From Cupriavidus sp. YR651 (GTDB taxonomy: Bacteria; Pseudomonadota; Gammaproteobacteria; Burkholderiales; Burkholderiaceae), in contig NZ_FMYZ01000002.1 in the NCBI RefSeq assembly GCF_900101625.1, positions 682,001-746,000 of the forward strand: 64,000 nt of DNA, written 5' to 3'. Both the position numbers and the translations under genes were made by a program. How positions within the stretch are numbered: the first letter of the stretch is position 1; every line of letters starts with the position of its first letter. Below are positions 10,053-19,877 of this stretch, in pieces. The notes beneath the pieces are model-generated. The model was not told the origin of the DNA and did no database searches. It saw only the letters and a program-made list of their open reading frames with translations.

Positions 10053-11087
10053 ATGATCGAACTGCAAGGACTCTCGCAGCGATTCCCCGGCGGGTCGGGG
10101 GAAGTGCATGCACTGCGGGACGTCAGTCTCTCCATCGCGCCTGGCGAGGTCTTCGGCATCATCGGCCGTAGCGGCGCCGGCAAGAGCACGCTGGTGCGTG
10201 CCATCAACCTGCTGAACCGGCCGACCAGCGGTCGTGTGATCGTCGACGGGCAGGACCTCACCACGCTCGACAACGGCGCGCTGCGCGAGGCTCGCCGCGA
10301 GATCGGCATGATCTTCCAGCACTTCAACCTGCTGTCGTCGCGTACCGTCTATGACAACGTGGCGCTGCCGCTGGAGCTTGCAGGCAAGTCGCGCGACGAG
10401 ATCGCCGCGACGGTGCTGCCGCTGCTGGAACTGGTTGGCCTGTCGGCGCTGCGCGACCGCTATCCCGCGCAGATCAGCGGCGGCCAGAAGCAGCGCGTAG
10501 GCATCGCCCGCGCGCTGGCTAGCAAGCCGAAGGTGCTGCTGTCCGACGAAGCGACCTCGGCGCTGGATCCGGAAACCACACGCGCGATCCTGGATCTGCT
10601 CAAGCAGATCAATCGCGAGCTGGGCCTGACCATCGTCATGATCACGCACCAGATGGAAGTGATCAAACAGGTCTGCGATCGCGTGGCCGTGCTGGAAGCC
10701 GGGCAGGTGGTGGAGAGCGGACGAGTGATCGATGTTTTCCTGCGCCCGCAGCACGAGGTCACGCGCGCGATGATCGGCGACGTGATCGCGCAGGAACTGC
10801 CGGCGAGCGTGCTCAGGCGCGTGGAAAGCCGCCTCGGCAACGGTCGCGACCATGTCTATCGCCTCGCCTTCACGGGCGATAACGTGGACCAGCCGGTGCT
10901 GGCCCAGGCGATCCGCCAGCACGGGCTGGACTTCAACATCCTCCACGGCCACATCGACGAGATCCAGGGGCAGGCCTTTGGCTCGCTGGCGATCATGGCG
11001 ACGGGCGAACCGGCCGACGTGCGCGCGGCCATGGGCTATCTGCAGGCGCAAGGCGTTCTGGTGGAGGAGATCGAACATGTGGTCTGA
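10053..11087 (+). CDS. metN: Methionine ABC transporter ATP-binding protein
   Basis: ATPase of the MetNIQ D/L-methionine importer, on the cytoplasmic face of the inner membrane. The start [13 protein letters not shown] at 10053 gives 344 residues. Walker [10 protein letters not shown] is near residue 40, the Q-loop in [21 protein letters not shown], the signature [16 protein letters not shown], Walker [14 protein letters not shown] and the switch His in VMITHQMEV. Beyond residue 260 lies the C-terminal NIL/C2 regulatory domain that binds methionine and gives trans-inhibition. It overlaps metI by 11 bp, indicating translational coupling. Confidence 0.95.
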   Translation: MIELQGLSQRFPGGSGEVHALRDVSLSIAPGEVFGIIGRSGAGKSTLVRAINLLNRPTSGRVIVDGQDLTTLDNGALREARREIGMIFQHFNLLSSRTVYDNVALPLELAGKSRDEIAATVLPLLELVGLSALRDRYPAQISGGQKQRVGIARALASKPKVLLSDEATSALDPETTRAILDLLKQINRELGLTIVMITHQMEVIKQVCDRVAVLEAGQVVESGRVIDVFLRPQHEVTRAMIGDVIAQELPASVLRRVESRLGNGRDHVYRLAFTGDNVDQPVLAQAIRQHGLDFNILHGHIDEIQGQAFGSLAIMATGEPADVRAAMGYLQAQGVLVEEIEHVV

Positions 11088-11730
11088 AATGTTTGACCTG
11101 TTCCTGGCCTCGTTTGGCGAGACCCTGCTGATGGTGAGCATCTCCGGCGTGGTGGGCGCGCTGTTTGGCGTGCCGCTGGGCGTGCTGCTGCATCTGACCA
11201 ACCGTGGCGGCGTGGTGTCGCATCCGCTGTTCAACCGCACGATCGGTGTGGTTGTGAATGCGGTGCGCTCGATTCCGTTCATCATCCTGCTGGTGGTGGT
11301 GATCCCGTTCACGCGCTTTATCGTCGGCTCGTCGATCGGCACGACCGCGGCCGTGGTGCCGCTGACGATCGCCGCGATTCCGTTCATCGCGCGCCTGGTG
11401 GAAGCCGCGCTGCGCGAAGTGGACAAGGGCCTGGTGGAAGCCGCGCAGTCGATGGGCGCCACCACCGGGCAGATTGTCTGGAAGGTGCTGCTGCCCGAGG
11501 CGATGCCGGGCATCGTGGCGGGCCTCACCATCACGTTCGTGAGCCTGGTTGGCTATTCGGCCATGGCCGGCGCCATCGGCGGCGGCGGGCTGGGCGACTT
11601 GGGCATCCGCTACGGCTACCAACGCTACATCACCGAGGTCATGGTCGCCGTGGTGGTGATCCTGATCGTCTTCGTGCAGGCCGTGCAGAGCTTTGGCGAC
11701 TGGCTGGTCCGCCGCATCAGCCACCGCTGA
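11077..11730 (+). CDS. metI: Methionine ABC transporter permease
   Basis: Inner-membrane permease of MetNIQ, 217 residues with five or six membrane segments. The start [20 protein letters not shown] lies inside the end of metN. The EAA coupling loop that contacts the ATPase is visible as [24 protein letters not shown] near residue 130, given here in part as [20 protein letters not shown]. Late glycine-rich segment [20 protein letters not shown] is characteristic of MetI. It is followed 45 bp later by metQ in the same operon. Confidence 0.95.
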   Translation: MWSEMFDLFLASFGETLLMVSISGVVGALFGVPLGVLLHLTNRGGVVSHPLFNRTIGVVVNAVRSIPFIILLVVVIPFTRFIVGSSIGTTAAVVPLTIAAIPFIARLVEAALREVDKGLVEAAQSMGATTGQIVWKVLLPEAMPGIVAGLTITFVSLVGYSAMAGAIGGGGLGDLGIRYGYQRYITEVMVAVVVILIVFVQAVQSFGDWLVRRISHR

Positions 11731-11775
11731 CTACGTCATTCCACATACATAACAGGGAACAAGGGGTACATCGAA

Positions 11776-12570
11776 ATGCAACGTCGCAATTTGCTCAAGA
11801 CCGCCATCGTGGCGCTGGGTGTGGTGGTGTCCGCTGGCGCCTTCGCGCAAGACAAGCCGATCAAGGTTGGCGTGACTGGCGGCCCGCACGCCCAGATCAT
11901 GGAGCAGGTGAAGAAGGTGGCGGCCAAGGATGGCCTGAATATTCAGGTGGTGGAATTCAGCGACTACATCCAGCCGAACGCGGCGCTGGCCGCCGGTGAC
12001 CTGGACGCCAACAGCTACCAGCACCTGCCGTACCTGGAAGCCCAGATCAAGGATCGCGGCTACAAGTTCACGCACATCGGCTTCACGGTGACGTTTCCGA
12101 TGGGTGTCTACTCGAAGAAGGTGAAGTCGCTCGACCAACTGAAGCAGGGTGCCCGCGTGGGCGTGCCGAATGACCCGACCAACGGCGGCCGCGGCCTGCT
12201 GCTGCTGCAGGCGAAGGGCCTGATCAAGCTTCGCCCGGATGCCGGCCTGAAGGCCACGCCGCTCGACATCGTCGAGAACCCGAAGAAGATCAAGATTGTG
12301 GAACTGGACGCCGCGCAACTGCCGCGTTCGCTGGACGATCTGGACGCCGCCGCGATCAACGGCAACTACGCGGAATCGGCTGGCCTGTCGCCGACGCGTG
12401 ACGCAATCGCCACGGAAGGTCCGAAGGGTCCCTACGCCAACCTGATCGCCATCCGCGAAGCCGACAAGAACAAGCCGTGGGTCGCCAAGCTCGTGAAGGC
12501 CTACCATTCGCCGGAAGTGAAGCAGTACATCGCGAACACCTACAAGGAATCCGTGATCACCGCATGGTGA
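11776..12570 (+). CDS. metQ: Methionine-binding protein of the NlpA/MetQ family
   Basis: Periplasmic substrate-binding component of MetNIQ. Its 264 residues start with a signal peptide (MQRRNLLKTAIVALGVVVSA, cleavage near AFAQ); no clear lipobox Cys is seen, so unlike E. coli MetQ it may be soluble. NlpA-family features are VGVTGGPHAQIMEQVKKVA, FSDYIQPNAALAAGDLDANS (20 residues) and INGNYAESAGLSPTRDAI. The C-terminus YKESVITAW matches the family. A hairpin terminator at 12656 closes the operon. Confidence 0.94.
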   Translation: MQRRNLLKTAIVALGVVVSAGAFAQDKPIKVGVTGGPHAQIMEQVKKVAAKDGLNIQVVEFSDYIQPNAALAAGDLDANSYQHLPYLEAQIKDRGYKFTHIGFTVTFPMGVYSKKVKSLDQLKQGARVGVPNDPTNGGRGLLLLQAKGLIKLRPDAGLKATPLDIVENPKKIKIVELDAAQLPRSLDDLDAAAINGNYAESAGLSPTRDAIATEGPKGPYANLIAIREADKNKPWVAKLVKAYHSPEVKQYIANTYKESVITAW

Positions 12571-12655
12571 TTGCCGCCGGGCAGGTTTTCGAGGTTTTCA
12601 TCCAAACTCTGTGCGCGCAGGGCATCCTGCGGCACAATGGGTGAACTTTTTATGG

Positions 12656-12683
12656 ATTGCCGGGCTATGCCCGGCAATTCTTT
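12656..12683 (+). terminator. Intrinsic terminator after metQ
   Basis: Perfect 10-bp stem ATTGCCGGGC and GCCCGGCAAT around a TAT loop, then TCTTT. Ends the metNIQ operon. Confidence 0.75.
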
Positions 12684-12697
12684 GCCTATAAAATAGT

Positions 12698-12705
12698 ACG
12701 ATCGT
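12698..12705. promoter_or_regulatory. Short palindrome ACGATCGT upstream of etfB
   Basis: Perfect 8-bp palindrome about 90 bp before etfB, in an AT-rich stretch (TATAAAATAG just upstream). TetR-type fatty-acid regulators of betaproteobacteria bind similar palindromes, so this may be an operator for etfBA, but 8 bp can occur by chance. Confidence 0.25.
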
Positions 12706-12792
12706 TCGAAAAACAAAAGCGCCGCCACCCCGGTGGTTATAATGGCGAGCGATTCAAATCTTTGGACTATCAGCTATCAGTGGAGTGAGCGC

Positions 12793-13542
12793 ATGAAAGT
12801 ACTCGTCGCAGTCAAGCGGGTGGTGGACTACAACGTCAAGGTCCGCGTGAAGTCGGATGGCACGGGCGTCGACCTGGCCAATGTCAAGATGAGCATGAAC
12901 CCGTTCGACGAAATCGCCGTGGAAGAGGCCGTGCGCCTGAAGGAAGCTGGCGTCGTCACCGAGGTTATCGCCGTGTCGTGCGGCGTGACGCAATGCCAGG
13001 AAACCCTGCGCACCGCGATGGCCATCGGCGCCGACCGCGGCATCCTGGTGGAGTCGAATGAAGACCTTCAGCCGCTGGCCGTGGCCAAGCTGCTCAAGGC
13101 CCTGATCGACAAGGAGCAGCCGCAACTGGTGATCCTGGGCAAGCAGGCCATCGACGACGACTCGAACCAGACCGGCCAGATGGTGGCTGCGCTGGCGGGC
13201 CTGCCGCAAGCGACGTTCGCCTCGAAGGTGGTTGTCGCTGACGGCAAGGCTTCGGTGACGCGTGAAGTGGATGGCGGTCTGGAAACGCTGTCGGTGAAGC
13301 TGCCGGCCGTGGTGACCACCGACCTGCGCCTGAACGAGCCGCGCTACGTGACGCTGCCGAACATCATGAAGGCCAAGAAGAAGCCGCTGGACATCGTGAA
13401 GCCGGAAGACCTCGGCGTTGACGTCAAGCCGCGCCTGGCCACCGTCAAGGTGGTGGAGCCTGCCAAGCGCAGTGCTGGCGTGATGGTGCCGGACGTAGCC
13501 ACGCTGGTGCAAAAGCTGAAGTCTGAAGCCAAGGTTATCTGA
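12793..13542 (+). CDS. etfB: Electron transfer flavoprotein beta subunit
   Basis: AMP-binding beta subunit of ETF, which carries electrons from acyl-CoA dehydrogenases to ETF-ubiquinone oxidoreductase. The ATG at 12793 follows GGAGTGAG and gives 249 residues beginning [20 protein letters not shown]. The ETF-beta signature lies around [20 protein letters not shown] near residue 180, and [14 protein letters not shown] near residue 117 is part of the nucleotide site. It is followed 17 bp later by etfA. Confidence 0.96.
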   Translation: MKVLVAVKRVVDYNVKVRVKSDGTGVDLANVKMSMNPFDEIAVEEAVRLKEAGVVTEVIAVSCGVTQCQETLRTAMAIGADRGILVESNEDLQPLAVAKLLKALIDKEQPQLVILGKQAIDDDSNQTGQMVAALAGLPQATFASKVVVADGKASVTREVDGGLETLSVKLPAVVTTDLRLNEPRYVTLPNIMKAKKKPLDIVKPEDLGVDVKPRLATVKVVEPAKRSAGVMVPDVATLVQKLKSEAKVI

Positions 13543-13559
13543 GCGCGGGGAGAGAAAAC

Positions 13560-14495
13560 ATGACTGCACTCGTCATTGCTGAACACGACAATCAATCGAT
13601 CAAGGCCGCCACGCTCAACACCGTGACGGCGGCTGCCCAATGCGGTGGCGATGTCCACGTGCTGGTGGCCGGCTCGAACGCCAAGGCTGCCGCCGATGCT
13701 GCCGCGAAGATCGCCGGCGTATCCAAGGTGCTGCTGGCCGACGCCGCCTACTTCGGCGACGGCCTCGCCGAGAACGTGGGCGAGCAGATCCTGGCCATCG
13801 CCAACGACTACTCGCACATCCTGGCCCCGGCGACTGCCTCGGGCAAGAACATCCTGCCGCGCGTGGCCGCCAAGCTGGACGTGGCCCAGCTGTCGGACAT
13901 CACCAGGATCGATTCGCCTGACACGTTCGAGCGCCCGATCTACGCGGGCAACGCGATTGCCACCGTGAAGTCGTCGGACAAGATCAAGATCATCACCGTG
14001 CGTGGCACGGCGTTCGACCCGGCTGCCGCCGAAGGTGGCTCGGCTGCCGTCGAAGCGCTGCCGGCCGTGGCCGATGTGGGCATCTCGCAATTCGTGTCGC
14101 GCGAAGTGACCAAGAGCGACCGTCCGGAACTGACCGCCGCCAAGATCATCGTGTCCGGTGGCCGTGGCGTGGGTTCGGGCGAGAACTACACCAAGGTGTT
14201 GACCCCGCTGGCCGACAAGCTGGGCGCCGCCCTGGGCGCCTCGCGCGCCGCCGTGGACGCCGGTTTCGTGCCGAACGACTACCAGGTTGGCCAGACCGGC
14301 AAGATTGTGGCACCGCAGCTGTATATCGCCGTGGGTATCTCGGGCGCGATCCAGCATCTGGCCGGCATGAAGGACTCCAAGGTGATCGTCGCGATCAACA
14401 AGGACGCGGAAGCCCCGATCTTCTCGGTGGCGGACTACGGCCTCGTGGGTGACCTGAACACCGTGGTGCCGGAGCTGGTGGCCGCACTGGGCTGA
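13560..14495 (+). CDS. etfA: Electron transfer flavoprotein alpha subunit
   Basis: FAD-carrying alpha subunit of ETF, 311 residues. The FAD-binding domain II signature is in the second half: [33 protein letters not shown], and [17 protein letters not shown] with the terminal [10 protein letters not shown]. The N-terminal half is the adenine-nucleotide-hydrolase-like domain. Start ATG follows GGGGAGAG. It is co-transcribed with etfB; a terminator lies between it and the acyl-CoA dehydrogenase gene. Confidence 0.96.
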   Translation: MTALVIAEHDNQSIKAATLNTVTAAAQCGGDVHVLVAGSNAKAAADAAAKIAGVSKVLLADAAYFGDGLAENVGEQILAIANDYSHILAPATASGKNILPRVAAKLDVAQLSDITRIDSPDTFERPIYAGNAIATVKSSDKIKIITVRGTAFDPAAAEGGSAAVEALPAVADVGISQFVSREVTKSDRPELTAAKIIVSGGRGVGSGENYTKVLTPLADKLGAALGASRAAVDAGFVPNDYQVGQTGKIVAPQLYIAVGISGAIQHLAGMKDSKVIVAINKDAEAPIFSVADYGLVGDLNTVVPELVAALG

Positions 14496-14544
14496 TGCCC
14501 GACCGGCCGGGGCAGACCCGGCCGGCAAGAACAAGAGAAATTGA

Positions 14545-14578
14545 GCCGTTCCGGGCGCGTCCCGCGAGCGGCTTTTTT
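14545..14578 (+). terminator. Probable terminator after etfA
   Basis: GCCG...CGGC outer arms and CGGG...CCCG inner arms form an imperfect hairpin followed by six T. It lies 20 bp before the next start codon, so transcription of the acyl-CoA dehydrogenase gene may partly depend on read-through. Confidence 0.55.
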
Positions 14579-14597
14579 ACAAACTCTGGAGACATCG

Positions 14598-16382
14598 ATG
14601 ACCTACCGTGCACCGCTCAAGGACATGCTGTTCGTCATGAACGAACTGGCGAGCCTGGAAACCGTCAGTCAGTTGCCTGGCTATGAGGACGCCACGCCGG
14701 ACACGGCGCAGGCTGTGCTGGAAGAAGCCGCCAAGTTCAACGAACAAGTGTTGGCGCCGCTGAACCGCATCGGCGACACGGACCCGAGCAGCTGGAAAGC
14801 CGGCGTCGTGACCACCACGCCGGGCTTCCGCGACGCCTTCCGCCAGTTTGGTGAAGGCGGCTGGCAGGGTGTGCTGCACCCGGTCGAGTTTGGCGGCCAG
14901 GGTCTGCCCAAGCTGGTGGCCACGCCGTGCAACGAGATGCTGAACACCGCGAACCTGTCGTTCGCACTGTGCCCGTTACTGACCGATGGCGCGATCGAAG
15001 CGCTGCTGACCGGCGGCACGGAAGCGCAACGGACAACGTTCCTGCCGAAGCTGATCTCGGGCGAATGGACCGGCACCATGAATCTGACCGAGCCCCAGGC
15101 CGGCTCGGACCTTGCCGCGGTGCGCACCCGCGCCGAACCGCAAGGCGACGGCACGTACAAGGTCTTCGGCACCAAGATTTTCATCACCTATGGCGAGCAC
15201 GACATGGCGGACAACATCGTCCACCTCGTGCTGGCGCGCACGCCGAACGCGCCGGAAGGCGTGAAGGGTATCTCGCTGTTTATCGTGCCGAAGTTCCTCG
15301 TCAATGCGGACGGCAGCGTTGGCGAGCGCAACGACGTGCATTGCGTGTCGATCGAACACAAGCTCGGCATCAAGGCCAGCCCGACGGCCGTCCTGCAGTT
15401 CGGCGATCACGGCGGCGCCATCGGCACGCTGGTGGGCGAGGAGAATCGCGGGCTGGAGTACATGTTCATCATGATGAACTCCGCGCGCTTCTCGGTAGGC
15501 ATGCAGGGCATCGCGGTGTCCGAGCGTGCCTATCAGCAAGCGGTGGCCTTCGCGCGCGAGCGCGTGCAGAGCCGCCCGGTCGATGGGTCGGCGCGCGAAG
15601 CCGTGACGATCATTCACCATCCGGACGTCAAACGCATGCTGATGACGATGCGGGCACTGATCGAAGGCGCGCGCTCGGTCGCCTACGTGGCCGCCGCCGC
15701 GTGCGACACCGCGCACCAGCATCCGGACGAGGCCGTGCGCAAGCAGAACCAGGCGTTCTACGAGTTCATGGTGCCAGTGGTGAAGGGCTGGAGCACGGAG
15801 CTGTCGATCGACGTGACGAGCCTGGGCGTGCAGGTGCACGGTGGCATGGGCTTTATCGAGGAAACCGGCGCTGCGCAGCACTATCGCGACGCCCGCATCC
15901 TGCCTATCTACGAAGGCACGACGGCGATCCAGGCCAACGACCTCGTCGGGCGCAAGACCTTGCGCGACGGTGGCGCCGTGGCACGCGCGATCTGCGCGCA
16001 GATCGCCGAAACCGAAGCTGCGCTGGGCAAGCACGGCGGCGCGGCATTCACTGCCGTGCAGGGGCAACTGAAGAAGGGCCGCGAGGCGCTGGAAGCCGTC
16101 GTGCGGTTTGTTGTCGACAACGCCAAGGGGGACCCCAACGCCGTGTTCGCGGGCAGCGTGCCGTACCTGAAGCTGTGCGGCATCGTCTTCTCCGGCTGGC
16201 AGTTCGGCCGCGCGATGCTGGCAGCGGATGCCCGGCGCGGTGAAGATCCGGCGTTCTACGATGCCAAGATCGCCACGGCGCATTTCTTCGGCCAGCACAT
16301 CCTGTCGCAGGCATCGGCATTGCGTGACGCCATCGTCGACGGCGCCACGCCGGTCAATGCGCTGACGGCGGATCAGTTCTGA
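14598..16382 (+). CDS. Acyl-CoA dehydrogenase (long DmdC-like family with C-terminal extension)
   Basis: FAD-dependent dehydrogenase that introduces an alpha-beta double bond into acyl-CoA and passes electrons to ETF, encoded just upstream. The ATG at 14598 follows CTGGAGA and gives 594 residues, about 200 more than classical ACADs but normal for the DmdC/FadE-like branch. Motifs: MNLTEPQAGSDLAAVRTRA near residue 160, GIKASPTAVLQFGD near residue 258, and QVHGGMGFIEETGAAQHYRDARILPIYEGT, shown in pieces: VHGGMGFIEETG carries the predicted catalytic Glu region and YRDARILPIYEGT the FAD loop. Substrate is not identifiable. Confidence 0.9.
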   Translation: MTYRAPLKDMLFVMNELASLETVSQLPGYEDATPDTAQAVLEEAAKFNEQVLAPLNRIGDTDPSSWKAGVVTTTPGFRDAFRQFGEGGWQGVLHPVEFGGQGLPKLVATPCNEMLNTANLSFALCPLLTDGAIEALLTGGTEAQRTTFLPKLISGEWTGTMNLTEPQAGSDLAAVRTRAEPQGDGTYKVFGTKIFITYGEHDMADNIVHLVLARTPNAPEGVKGISLFIVPKFLVNADGSVGERNDVHCVSIEHKLGIKASPTAVLQFGDHGGAIGTLVGEENRGLEYMFIMMNSARFSVGMQGIAVSERAYQQAVAFARERVQSRPVDGSAREAVTIIHHPDVKRMLMTMRALIEGARSVAYVAAAACDTAHQHPDEAVRKQNQAFYEFMVPVVKGWSTELSIDVTSLGVQVHGGMGFIEETGAAQHYRDARILPIYEGTTAIQANDLVGRKTLRDGGAVARAICAQIAETEAALGKHGGAAFTAVQGQLKKGREALEAVVRFVVDNAKGDPNAVFAGSVPYLKLCGIVFSGWQFGRAMLAADARRGEDPAFYDAKIATAHFFGQHILSQASALRDAIVDGATPVNALTADQF

Positions 16383-16407
16383 CGTAAAGCCGTTCTCGCT
16401 TCAAAAG

Positions 16408-16440
16408 AAAACGAGGCAGTCATCGCGACTGCCTCGTTTT
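16408..16440. terminator. Bidirectional terminator after acyl-CoA dehydrogenase gene
   Basis: Stem CGAGGCAGTC and GACTGCCTCG with loop ATCGC, flanked by AAAA and TTTT. Confidence 0.85.
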
Positions 16441-16582
16441 GCATCTGGCGTTTGATCTCGGAGCACGTGCCAGCGGAATTGGTGCCAAACCGGAAACACC
16501 GTGCATCCCTGGAAGGCCCTACCGTCACAATCGGAGGTCATCTAGGATTGACACGGGTTGTACCGTAGCCTTGCCAACATCG

Positions 16583-16666
16583 ACGTGCGTCACGAAGATC
16601 GTCGTGACTGGGGGTACCGGCCCGATCGGCAGCAAAGGTCCAGGCGCAGCGCGCCCTGGCAAGTGA
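16583..16666 (+). pseudogene. Fragment of an NAD(P)-binding (NmrA/SDR-like) gene
   Basis: One frame reads TKIVVTGGTGPIGSK (16592-16636), the classic first strand and glycine loop of an NmrA or extended-SDR protein, then stops after ten further codons. No downstream remainder is present before ohr, so it looks like the 5' stub of a deleted gene. It is short, so chance similarity is possible. Confidence 0.4.
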
Positions 16667-16724
16667 GGCTTCGACGAATGGATGACTGCGTCGGAGCGCT
16701 CGTCACTGAGCTCGAGAATGCAAC

Positions 16725-17225
16725 ATGGACAACGAGAAGCTGCAGCCTCCCCCACTTTCCCTCCTCGACAGGTATCGGGGCCGGGATTTTGAGCCACTGT
16801 ACACAACGACCGTCACCGTTTCCGGCGGCGAGACCGGACACGGTCGGGCATCTGGCGTGGCCCGTTCCGATGACGGGAATCTTGTCGTGGATCTGCGGTT
16901 GCCCGAGGAGCTCGGAGGGCCCGGCAATGGGACCAATCCCGAGCAGTTGTTTGCCGCGGGCTTTGCCGCTTGCTTTCACGGCGCGCTGAACTTGCTTTGC
17001 AAGCGTGTCAACATGGAGAGCAACGATACCTCTGTGGAGGTGCAGGTGTCGTTCGGCCGTGACCCCATGGATGGAGGCTACGCATTGCTCATCGATGTCC
17101 GGGTCCGGGTGCCGGGCGTTGAACGCCACGTGGCGGAAGAGCTGGTTCGAAATGCCGAGCGCTTGTGCCCTTACGCAAAGATGGCCCGGCAAGGGACCGT
17201 CAATGTCGTGGCCGTTGTGGACTAA
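16725..17225 (+). CDS. Ohr/OsmC-family organic hydroperoxide resistance protein
   Basis: Thiol peroxidase of the Ohr subfamily that reduces organic hydroperoxides through a reactive Cys pair. The 166 residues include the TVTVSGGETGHGRASG strand region, NPEQLFAAGFAACFHGAL with the peroxidatic Cys near residue 86, and AERLCPYAKMARQG with the resolving Cys near residue 150. It has about 25 extra N-terminal residues (MDNEKLQPPPLSLLDRYRG) compared with usual 140-residue Ohr proteins; a later start without them is not obvious because no ATG follows before the conserved core. No adjacent ohrR is seen. Confidence 0.9.
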   Translation: MDNEKLQPPPLSLLDRYRGRDFEPLYTTTVTVSGGETGHGRASGVARSDDGNLVVDLRLPEELGGPGNGTNPEQLFAAGFAACFHGALNLLCKRVNMESNDTSVEVQVSFGRDPMDGGYALLIDVRVRVPGVERHVAEELVRNAERLCPYAKMARQGTVNVVAVVD

Positions 17226-17300
17226 GAGGTGGCTTCAAACTGAAGCGAAATTGAAGCGAAGCGGTTCTGGTTCGGATATTCGGCATCGACATGCTCCGTG

Positions 17301-17897
17301 CTAGGAGCGGATGCCGAACAGGCCGTGCCAGAACGAATCGAAGGCGCCGGGGTGGCGCCTGGCTCGCGTCCCGTCGTCAGCGTTTGACGCCGCCGCGCCA
17401 GCGGACGCCTTGGCCTCAGCTGCATCCGCAGCCAGCTCACTGGCCCGCCGGGACTCCTGCAAGGCCCATACGCTGTCCGCGATGCGTCCCGCCAGTTCCG
17501 CCTCGCAATCCCGGCCGAGCAACACGCCGAAGAGGACGTCGCGATGGTGGCCCTCGCCGGCATATCGCATCGCGATCGCCACCATCTTCTCGTAGTGTTC
17601 CTGCTCGATGCGCTGGGCTTCGCGTTGCGCCTCGCGTTCCTGTTCTTCCTGCGCCGCGTGTTCAGCCTCCCAGCGTCGCATCTCCTGCTCGAATACCTCG
17701 TCGTAGACGCGGCGCTGTTCGGCATCGGAAAGGATGGAGTAGGCATCGCGGATTTCCTGGAACGCAGCATGCGCTTCCGCCTCGCGGCCAAGGTTGCGGT
17801 CGGGGTGCCACTTCATGGCCGCGCGGCGGTAGGCGCGCTTGATCTCGTCCAGAGTGGCGTCCGCGTGCACGCCGAGGGTCGTGTATAGGGTAATCAT
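17301..17897 (-). CDS. J-domain (DnaJ-like) protein
   Basis: Small cytoplasmic co-chaperone candidate, 198 residues. The N-terminal J domain (residues 2-66) carries LYTTLGVHADATLDEIKRAY and the essential HPD tripeptide in KWHPDRNLG. Residues 70-105 are a strongly charged, Glu/Arg/Gln-rich helix likely to be a coiled coil. No zinc-finger or substrate-binding DnaJ domains are present, so it is a type III J protein that probably recruits Hsp70 to a specific client. The ATG is at 17897. Its partner is unknown. Confidence 0.85.
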   Translation of the reverse strand: MITLYTTLGVHADATLDEIKRAYRRAAMKWHPDRNLGREAEAHAAFQEIRDAYSILSDAEQRRVYDEVFEQEMRRWEAEHAAQEEQEREAQREAQRIEQEHYEKMVAIAMRYAGEGHHRDVLFGVLLGRDCEAELAGRIADSVWALQESRRASELAADAAEAKASAGAAASNADDGTRARRHPGAFDSFWHGLFGIRS

Positions 17898-18084
17898 GAG
17901 CCGATGAGGCGACTGCGGGGGAGGGCGTTCATCCTAGCACGGGGTGACGTGGCGGCATGGCCGCCGCAGCGTCGAGGTGGTTCTGCACTGCAAAAAACGC
18001 ACTGATGCGCACGTCGATGTTCGCGGCAAGTCCCTTCGCATTTGGCGCGTGCGCTTGACGCCATGCAGATCGACGAAGCCGCTT

Positions 18085-18744
18085 TTATCTGGCCGGCCGG
18101 CTGCCTGCGAGATAGCCGACCACGAGCCGGACCAGTGCATCTTCAAACGCCGGCTGGCTCAGCATGGCGACATCCTGCCGTAGCGCCGCACGCAGAACGC
18201 CCATCACGGCGCGCCCAAGCACGAAGGCCTGCATGGCGTCGAGCGGTTCGGCGTGCGCGTCCAGCGGCGCACGCCAGCCCAGGAGCAGGCCCTGCGTCAT
18301 GGCGTCGATCTGGGCATCGATCGCGCCTGCCTGCCCGCTGCGCGCCATGATCTCAAGCATCTGCTCACGGGCCCGCATGCGGCCGCCGAAAGCGCCGAGG
18401 ATGGCGCGCACGGCCATCCGGGCGCCCTGATGAGGTGCCGCATCCGTCGCCTGCGCAGCATCCGCGCGAGCCTGCATCTCGGTGCGCAGCCGCTCGAAGG
18501 TCTGTTTCATTTCGCGTTTTGCCAACGCCAGGAGCAAGGCTTCCTTGTTTGGAAAGTACTGATACAGCGTGCCGATGCTGATGCCGGCCAGCTCGGCGAC
18601 GCGGTTCGTCGTGAAGCCCTGCAAACCGTCCTGCTCCAGGATGCGGATCGCCGCCTCGAACATGAGTCCAATCTTGTCCAGGGCGCGCTGCTGACTGGGC
18701 TGGCGCCGCGCAGGGCCTTGTTTGGCAACGTTTTTCTCTGGCAT
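18085..18744 (-). CDS. TetR-family transcriptional regulator
   Basis: Repressor-type protein of 219 residues from the ATG at 18744 (MPEKNVAKQGPARRQPSQQR). The N-terminal HTH is classic TetR: GFTTNRVAELAGISIGTLYQ followed by YFPNKEALLLALAKRE, residues 45-75. The C-terminal ligand domain has the PF17918/PF14246-like AefR pattern (MARSGQAGAIDAQIDAMTQG). It is divergent from the desaturase gene with a 100-bp shared intergenic region, so it probably regulates itself and that gene. Confidence 0.9.
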   Translation of the reverse strand: MPEKNVAKQGPARRQPSQQRALDKIGLMFEAAIRILEQDGLQGFTTNRVAELAGISIGTLYQYFPNKEALLLALAKREMKQTFERLRTEMQARADAAQATDAAPHQGARMAVRAILGAFGGRMRAREQMLEIMARSGQAGAIDAQIDAMTQGLLLGWRAPLDAHAEPLDAMQAFVLGRAVMGVLRAALRQDVAMLSQPAFEDALVRLVVGYLAGSRPAR

Positions 18745-18844
18745 GAGGGTGGGCGGAGAAGGCGAGTACAAGAAACTGAGCTTTGTTCATATTATCGCCA
18801 TACCGCTGCAATGCGCGACTCTTGTCGATCCGTCCCGAGACTTC

Positions 18845-19795
18845 ATGGTCCCCTCGAAAATCTTGTTGTGGGCGCTGCCCGTCGTATTCCTGCTCTCGCT
18901 GGCCGAGGCGATCACGCTGACGCTCCGCGCGCGGTTCTCCGGCACCGAGCCGTTTGACTGGCGGGCCATGAGCGTCAGCCTGTTCGATCAACTCGTGCGG
19001 CATTTCATCCTGGCCGTCCCCATCTCGCTGGCCGCGCCGGTATTCGCCCTTGCCTGGCAACATCGCGTCGCGACGATCACGCTGGGGCCGTGGTGGACCT
19101 TTGCGGTGCTCTTCGTCGGGCAGGAGTTCTGCTATTACTGGTTCCACCGCGCCGCGCACCGTGTGCGCTGGTTCTGGGCCACGCATGCGGTCCACCATTC
19201 GCCGAATCAGCTGAATCTGTCGGCCGCGTATCGGCTGGGCTGGACCGGTCGGCTCACCGGCTCCACGGTGTTCTACACGCCGCTGGTCTGGCTGGGATTC
19301 GAGCCCCGGCTGGTGCTGACCATGCTGGCGCTGAATCTGCTGTACCAGTTCTGGATCCATGCCACCTGGATTCCGCGTCTGGGCTGGCTCGAGAAAATCC
19401 TCAACACGCCGTCCGCGCATCGCGTGCATCACGCGTCCAACCTGCGTTACCTGGATGCCAACTATGGTGGTGTGCTGATTCTGTTCGACCGGCTATTCGG
19501 AACGTACATCCCGGAAGACAAGAGCGAGCCGTGCATCTACGGCCTAGTCAAGCCGGTCACCAGCTATAACCCGCTGGTGGTGGAGCTGTCGCAATGGGTT
19601 GCGCTGGGCCGCGATTTGCTCGCGGCGCGATCGTTGCGGGAAGTCATCGGCCTGCTCTGCATGCCCCCGGGATGGCGCGCCAATGGCGAACACGAAACCA
19701 CCGAAGCGTTGCGCGCCCGCGCCGGCCTCGCGGTCTCGACCCTGCCGGCGCCATCGCAGGCCGCGCTGGCGGAGGTGCAGCGGCTTCCGGGATAG
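18845..19795 (+). CDS. Sterol desaturase/fatty acid hydroxylase family membrane protein
   Basis: Integral-membrane di-iron enzyme family. The ATG at 18845 gives 316 residues starting MVPSKILLWALPVVFLLSLA, a membrane segment. The three iron-binding histidine boxes are present: HRAAH (near residue 100), HAVHH (near residue 114) and HRVHH (near residue 196). Four or five membrane helices are predicted by eye. The substrate is unknown; bacterial homologues hydroxylate fatty acids or lipid head groups. A divergent TetR regulator is adjacent. The start is chosen because the upstream extension overlaps tetR and lacks a ribosome site. Confidence 0.88.
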   Translation: MVPSKILLWALPVVFLLSLAEAITLTLRARFSGTEPFDWRAMSVSLFDQLVRHFILAVPISLAAPVFALAWQHRVATITLGPWWTFAVLFVGQEFCYYWFHRAAHRVRWFWATHAVHHSPNQLNLSAAYRLGWTGRLTGSTVFYTPLVWLGFEPRLVLTMLALNLLYQFWIHATWIPRLGWLEKILNTPSAHRVHHASNLRYLDANYGGVLILFDRLFGTYIPEDKSEPCIYGLVKPVTSYNPLVVELSQWVALGRDLLAARSLREVIGLLCMPPGWRANGEHETTEALRARAGLAVSTLPAPSQAALAEVQRLPG

Positions 19796-19831
19796 TCTCC
19801 TCCGCGATTGCTCGACGGAGGTGGATAAGAC

Positions 19832-19857
19832 AAAGGGCGACCCGCGGGTCGCCCTTT
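19832..19857. terminator. Bidirectional terminator between desaturase gene and dadA
   Basis: Near-perfect palindrome with arms AAAGGGCGACCC and GGGTCGCCCTTT, ending in TTTCTCG, between convergent genes. Confidence 0.85.
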
Positions 19858-19877
19858 CTCGTTCCTGCTGTCGGCGG

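Noticed and set aside
10053-10100. SAM or SAH riboswitch upstream of metN
   Set aside because: The hairpin at 9998-10046 lacks the multi-helix consensus of known SAM/SAH riboswitches; only a simple hairpin can be claimed.
14976-16298. Long frames opposite and beside the acyl-CoA dehydrogenase gene
   Set aside because: Same cause: both antisense and +1 frames are open because of GC bias at codon position 3.
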